Source of the DNA: Trichomonas vaginalis G3
Taxonomy: Eukaryota > Parabasalia > Trichomonadida > Trichomonadidae
NCBI RefSeq assembly: GCF_026262505.1
Contig: NC_067207.1
Coordinates: 11,624,082 to 11,688,081 of the forward strand
Direction of reading: 5' to 3'
Length of the DNA: 64,000 bases
The stretch's first letter is position 1. Each line of letters opens with the position of its first letter. The translations under genes and the position numbers were made by a program. Below, one piece after another: positions 61,958 through 64,000 of this stretch. The notes under the pieces are model-generated. The model was not told where the DNA came from. It made no database searches and saw only the letters and a program-made list of their open reading frames with translations.

Positions 61958-62757
61958 TTAAATAATATTTAAATATAATGGAGTAATAAAATAAATCGGA
62001 ATTTCTATTAATTTATTGTCAACTTCAACTAATGCATTGCCGTTAATATATCTAACAAATTCAGTTATTGTGTCAAATCTTCGTCTTCTTTTTGTCATTG
62101 ATTTATCAGTTTTTCCATAATCGAGATGAATCAAAACTTTATTCCCTTGTTTAAAATTCATGAGCCCCGAATTAATTTGTTCACGTTTAACATCATTCAA
62201 CCTTTCCATTTGCTTTCTAATATATTCCCATTCTTTTGAAATATCATTTTTCATTTCCACTGGTTTCATGTTAATTGTTCTATGCCATGTATTATTATAA
62301 TAATATACTAACTGCTGTATGATGGAGTCATGATTTCCATCCCAGTATATCTGACCGTTAACCCCTAACGCATCTCTAAGAGTTCTCATTACCGCATCAA
62401 CTATTTTATTATGAAACGTATATGGAGAGGATGAAAAGTAAAAATTAATTTGTGGGAAATAATGAGCCATAGCTGCCTGAAATCCTTTATCACCATCACC
62501 CCTGATATTATCTACTCTTTCATGATCTAGTAAGTATTGTATAGCTCTTCTTGTTTCCTGTTCTGTTTTCCCTTTCACCGGAATGCAATATAAATATCTG
62601 GTGTTAATGTTAATGGCAAATAAATAAGTAACGTTTCCTTTTGAATATTCCAGATGATCGATTTCGTATGAATATGGATATGGTGCAAATGAGGGGCGAC
62701 TAAATTTTTCCTTTAACGGTTGAATTTTTGGGTCAATTGGTTTATTTAATATCTTGA
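61958..62757 (-). CDS. rve-type integrase of element 2
   Basis: The frame is open from about 62757 to 61958 but has no ATG near its 5' end, so the true start lies elsewhere. The catalytic core shows the first acidic site in SYEIDHLEYSKGN, the second in NIRGDGDKGFQAAM, and the third region in NKIVDAVMRTLRDALG. The C-terminal part (KQGNKVLIHLDYGKTDKSM, RRRRFDTITEFVRYINGNA) is an SH3/chromo-like DNA-binding end. This is the retrovirus-like integrase that marks Maverick/Polinton elements and inserts them with a short target duplication. Part of the element's leftward module with polymerase B. Confidence 0.8.
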
Positions 62758-63459
62758 AATCCTTTTAAAATCTTTTTGCTTCTTTAATGTTTGAAATGGA
62801 TATAATAAAGTGAATGATGAAGGATTAACTGAAGGAGGAGGTACTGTCGTTAGAGGTTTTGGTGTTGCAAGTGGTTTAATTTTATCTGCTTTGATTTTGG
62901 ATTTCATTCCTCCTTTCATTAATTCTGGATGTATTTTATTCATTTGTTTTAAATATGCTGTATATAAAGGTTTGATATACTTTCCTGCTTCGAGTTTATG
63001 TTGAAGGATGAATTCCAAAAGTTGATCTTCATTTAAAAGTCGGGCTGAATATGGTTTAACTAATGAATCATAAATTAAAGCTTGTGCTTCATTTATGGTC
63101 TGAATGACCTGGGCGTTTTGCACCTTTGGTTTTTGTGGCTCAGGATTATATAAATTATATAATTCATCAATATCTTCTTCTGTTAATACTTTATTTTTGA
63201 AATCTTTCAACTGTTTAAGCTGTGATTTAGTTTTCCCCTTTGTATATTCATTATTTTTAATTTTGTCTTTAATTTCAGAAATTATTTTATCATGATATTT
63301 CAAAACTTCATTTTTATAATATGGATAATAATATTCCATATCATCACCCGTTATATTATTATTATATTTTTGGAGATATGCTTTTAAATCATAATAATCA
63401 AGAAAATTTTGATTAAATACTAAATCATCAATTAAATTTTTTAAATGTACGTTATTCAT
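62746..63459 (-). CDS. 237-residue Lys-rich protein upstream of the integrase
   Basis: Starts MNNVHLKNLIDDLVFNQNFL. Helical and lysine-rich, with a coiled-coil stretch (EIKDKIKNNEYTKGKTKSQL) and a proline-rich C-terminal linker (PLATPKPLTTVPPPSVNP). Its 3' end overlaps the integrase frame. It may be the N-terminal region belonging with the integrase or a separate helper; I do not decide. Confidence 0.5.
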   Translation of the reverse strand: MNNVHLKNLIDDLVFNQNFLDYYDLKAYLQKYNNNITGDDMEYYYPYYKNEVLKYHDKIISEIKDKIKNNEYTKGKTKSQLKQLKDFKNKVLTEEDIDELYNLYNPEPQKPKVQNAQVIQTINEAQALIYDSLVKPYSARLLNEDQLLEFILQHKLEAGKYIKPLYTAYLKQMNKIHPELMKGGMKSKIKADKIKPLATPKPLTTVPPPSVNPSSFTLLYPFQTLKKQKDFKRISRY

Positions 63460-63561
63460 TTATATAAAAATAAAATCAATGTTTTAAGGGTGCCCACCTC
63501 TTTGAATCATAGTATCAAAACCATCATTAACGGTTCCTTTTGTCTCTTCTGTGGTATTTTA

Positions 63562-63996
63562 TTAAATAAATGGCATACAACATCCATTTTCACAACATAC
63601 AGCCTTAGTGTGTGCTCCTGTTAATGCAGTCTTACCGATTGTTAAGCGAGTCATAGACCCGTTTTTAAGTTGTAAATTAATATTCTGACCATCGAAAATA
63701 ACTTTATCATTTATTATATCCAAATAATTTTTAGGTGTTAATTGTTTATTTTGTCGTAAACTAACACCTTTCATTTTTTGTGCAATCTTTTTAAAATCAC
63801 TCCCATCAATTGAACCGTTGAATGATGTATAACACTTAGGACATAAAGCAACCATGTTATCACCTTGTTTCTCAATTGCTAAACCCAATAACTTCTTCTC
63901 ATGTGCTTTTTCTTCAGCTTTATTCTTTAATTTAGGTTTAAATTTCTCATCAAAACAGAAGAAATCAAAAGGTGCGAATTTAAATGTTTTTATCAT
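63562..63996 (-). CDS. C-terminal part of a protein-primed DNA polymerase B
   Basis: The open frame reaches the right edge of the window, so its 5' end is not seen; an ATG at 63996 is probably internal. The sequence KFAPFDFFCFDEKF, then AIEKQGDNMVALCPKCYTSF, KMKGVSLRQNK and LTIGKTALTGAHTKAV follows the pattern that closes Maverick/Polinton polymerase B proteins: a growth strand, ALCxKxY, KGVSxRxNK and a late threonine-rich strand. If correct, element 2 carries its own replicase. The call is from pattern memory, not from a search. Confidence 0.65.
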   Translation of the reverse strand: MIKTFKFAPFDFFCFDEKFKPKLKNKAEEKAHEKKLLGLAIEKQGDNMVALCPKCYTSFNGSIDGSDFKKIAQKMKGVSLRQNKQLTPKNYLDIINDKVIFDGQNINLQLKNGSMTRLTIGKTALTGAHTKAVCCENGCCMPFI

Positions 63997-64000
63997 AAAA

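Larger units (their letters stand above)
47640..64000. mobile_element. Virus-like element 2: Maverick/Polinton, runs past the right edge
   Basis: At least 16 kb holding the full Polinton set: double jelly-roll capsid gene, packaging ATPase, rve integrase, primase-helicase and the C-terminal part of a protein-primed polymerase B. It also has a fibre gene, KilA-N gene and small membrane-active-looking peptides. Structural genes read mostly rightward, integrase and polymerase leftward from the far end. Most genes follow a T-rich leader. It is broken, with about half a dozen breaks in the visible part. The left border is uncertain by about 200 bp and the right end is not in the window. Most long frames are open, so it is fairly young. 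Confidence 0.88.

Noticed and set aside
63481-63510. TTAAGGGTGC string as the end of a third TTAA transposon
   Set aside because: Only six bases match the family tip, the next bases differ, and no inverted partner is present.

Overview
The window looks like a trichomonad parasite genome, most likely Trichomonas vaginalis or a close relative. It is AT-rich. Host genes are short of introns and lie close together. Three of them have an initiator-like TCA(C/T)(A/T) box 8-18 nt before the ATG. The host families are typical of trichomonads: a BspA-like leucine-rich surface protein with one C-terminal membrane helix, an ankyrin-repeat protein, GT8 and GT61 glycosyltransferases, a PIN-type carrier, cofilin, and a TALE-like homeodomain protein. 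More than half of the window is Maverick/Polinton-type virus-like DNA.

Layout. 0-9.6 kb: host genes (cofilin, a frameshifted Ras-like GTPase, homeodomain protein, frameshifted GT61, PIN carrier), a degenerate tRNA-Ala-like sequence, and one TTAA-flanked non-autonomous DNA transposon (3348-4386). 9.6-11.7 kb: a frameshifted ankyrin gene. A second TTAA element (11722-12641) sits directly against its start codon. This element carries eight consecutive, mutually different hairpins. 12.67-38.17 kb: virus-like element 1, about 25.5 kb, flanked by ATATAA and tipped by homopolymer A/T runs. Its inverted terminal repeats are about 7.7 kb each, and each carries a full capsid gene set (large Q-rich protein, major capsid protein, penton-like protein and small genes). 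The 10-kb unique centre holds an HNH protein, KilA-N and GIY-YIG proteins, a packaging ATPase and a superfamily 3 helicase. I see no integrase or DNA polymerase B in it. 38.2-47.4 kb: host genes for a listerin-like RING E3 ligase, a BspA-like protein and a GT8 enzyme. From about 47.5 kb to the right edge: element 2, a Maverick/Polinton with capsid gene, ATPase, amphipathic mini-proteins, a fibre protein with a phage-collar-like tip, KilA-N, primase-helicase, rve integrase and the C-terminal part of a polymerase B. It runs off the window.

How the parts fit. Both large elements have the parts list of a small double-jelly-roll DNA virus: capsid, packaging motor and replication helicase, plus integrase and polymerase in element 2. 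Both are broken: about fifteen to twenty breaks in element 1 and about half a dozen in element 2. The two terminal repeats of element 1 are nearly identical, so it is young or homogenised. Most accessory and structural genes start just downstream of a T-rich block, sometimes followed by TGTATGTAAGAACAGA, which differs from the host initiator. The elements share a KilA-N gene, a 122-bp repeat unit and a palindrome family, so they exchange parts. The most interesting observations are the hairpin array, the giant terminal repeats, the iteron-like arrays flanking the helicase gene of element 2, and palindromes kept inside the KilA-N coding sequence.
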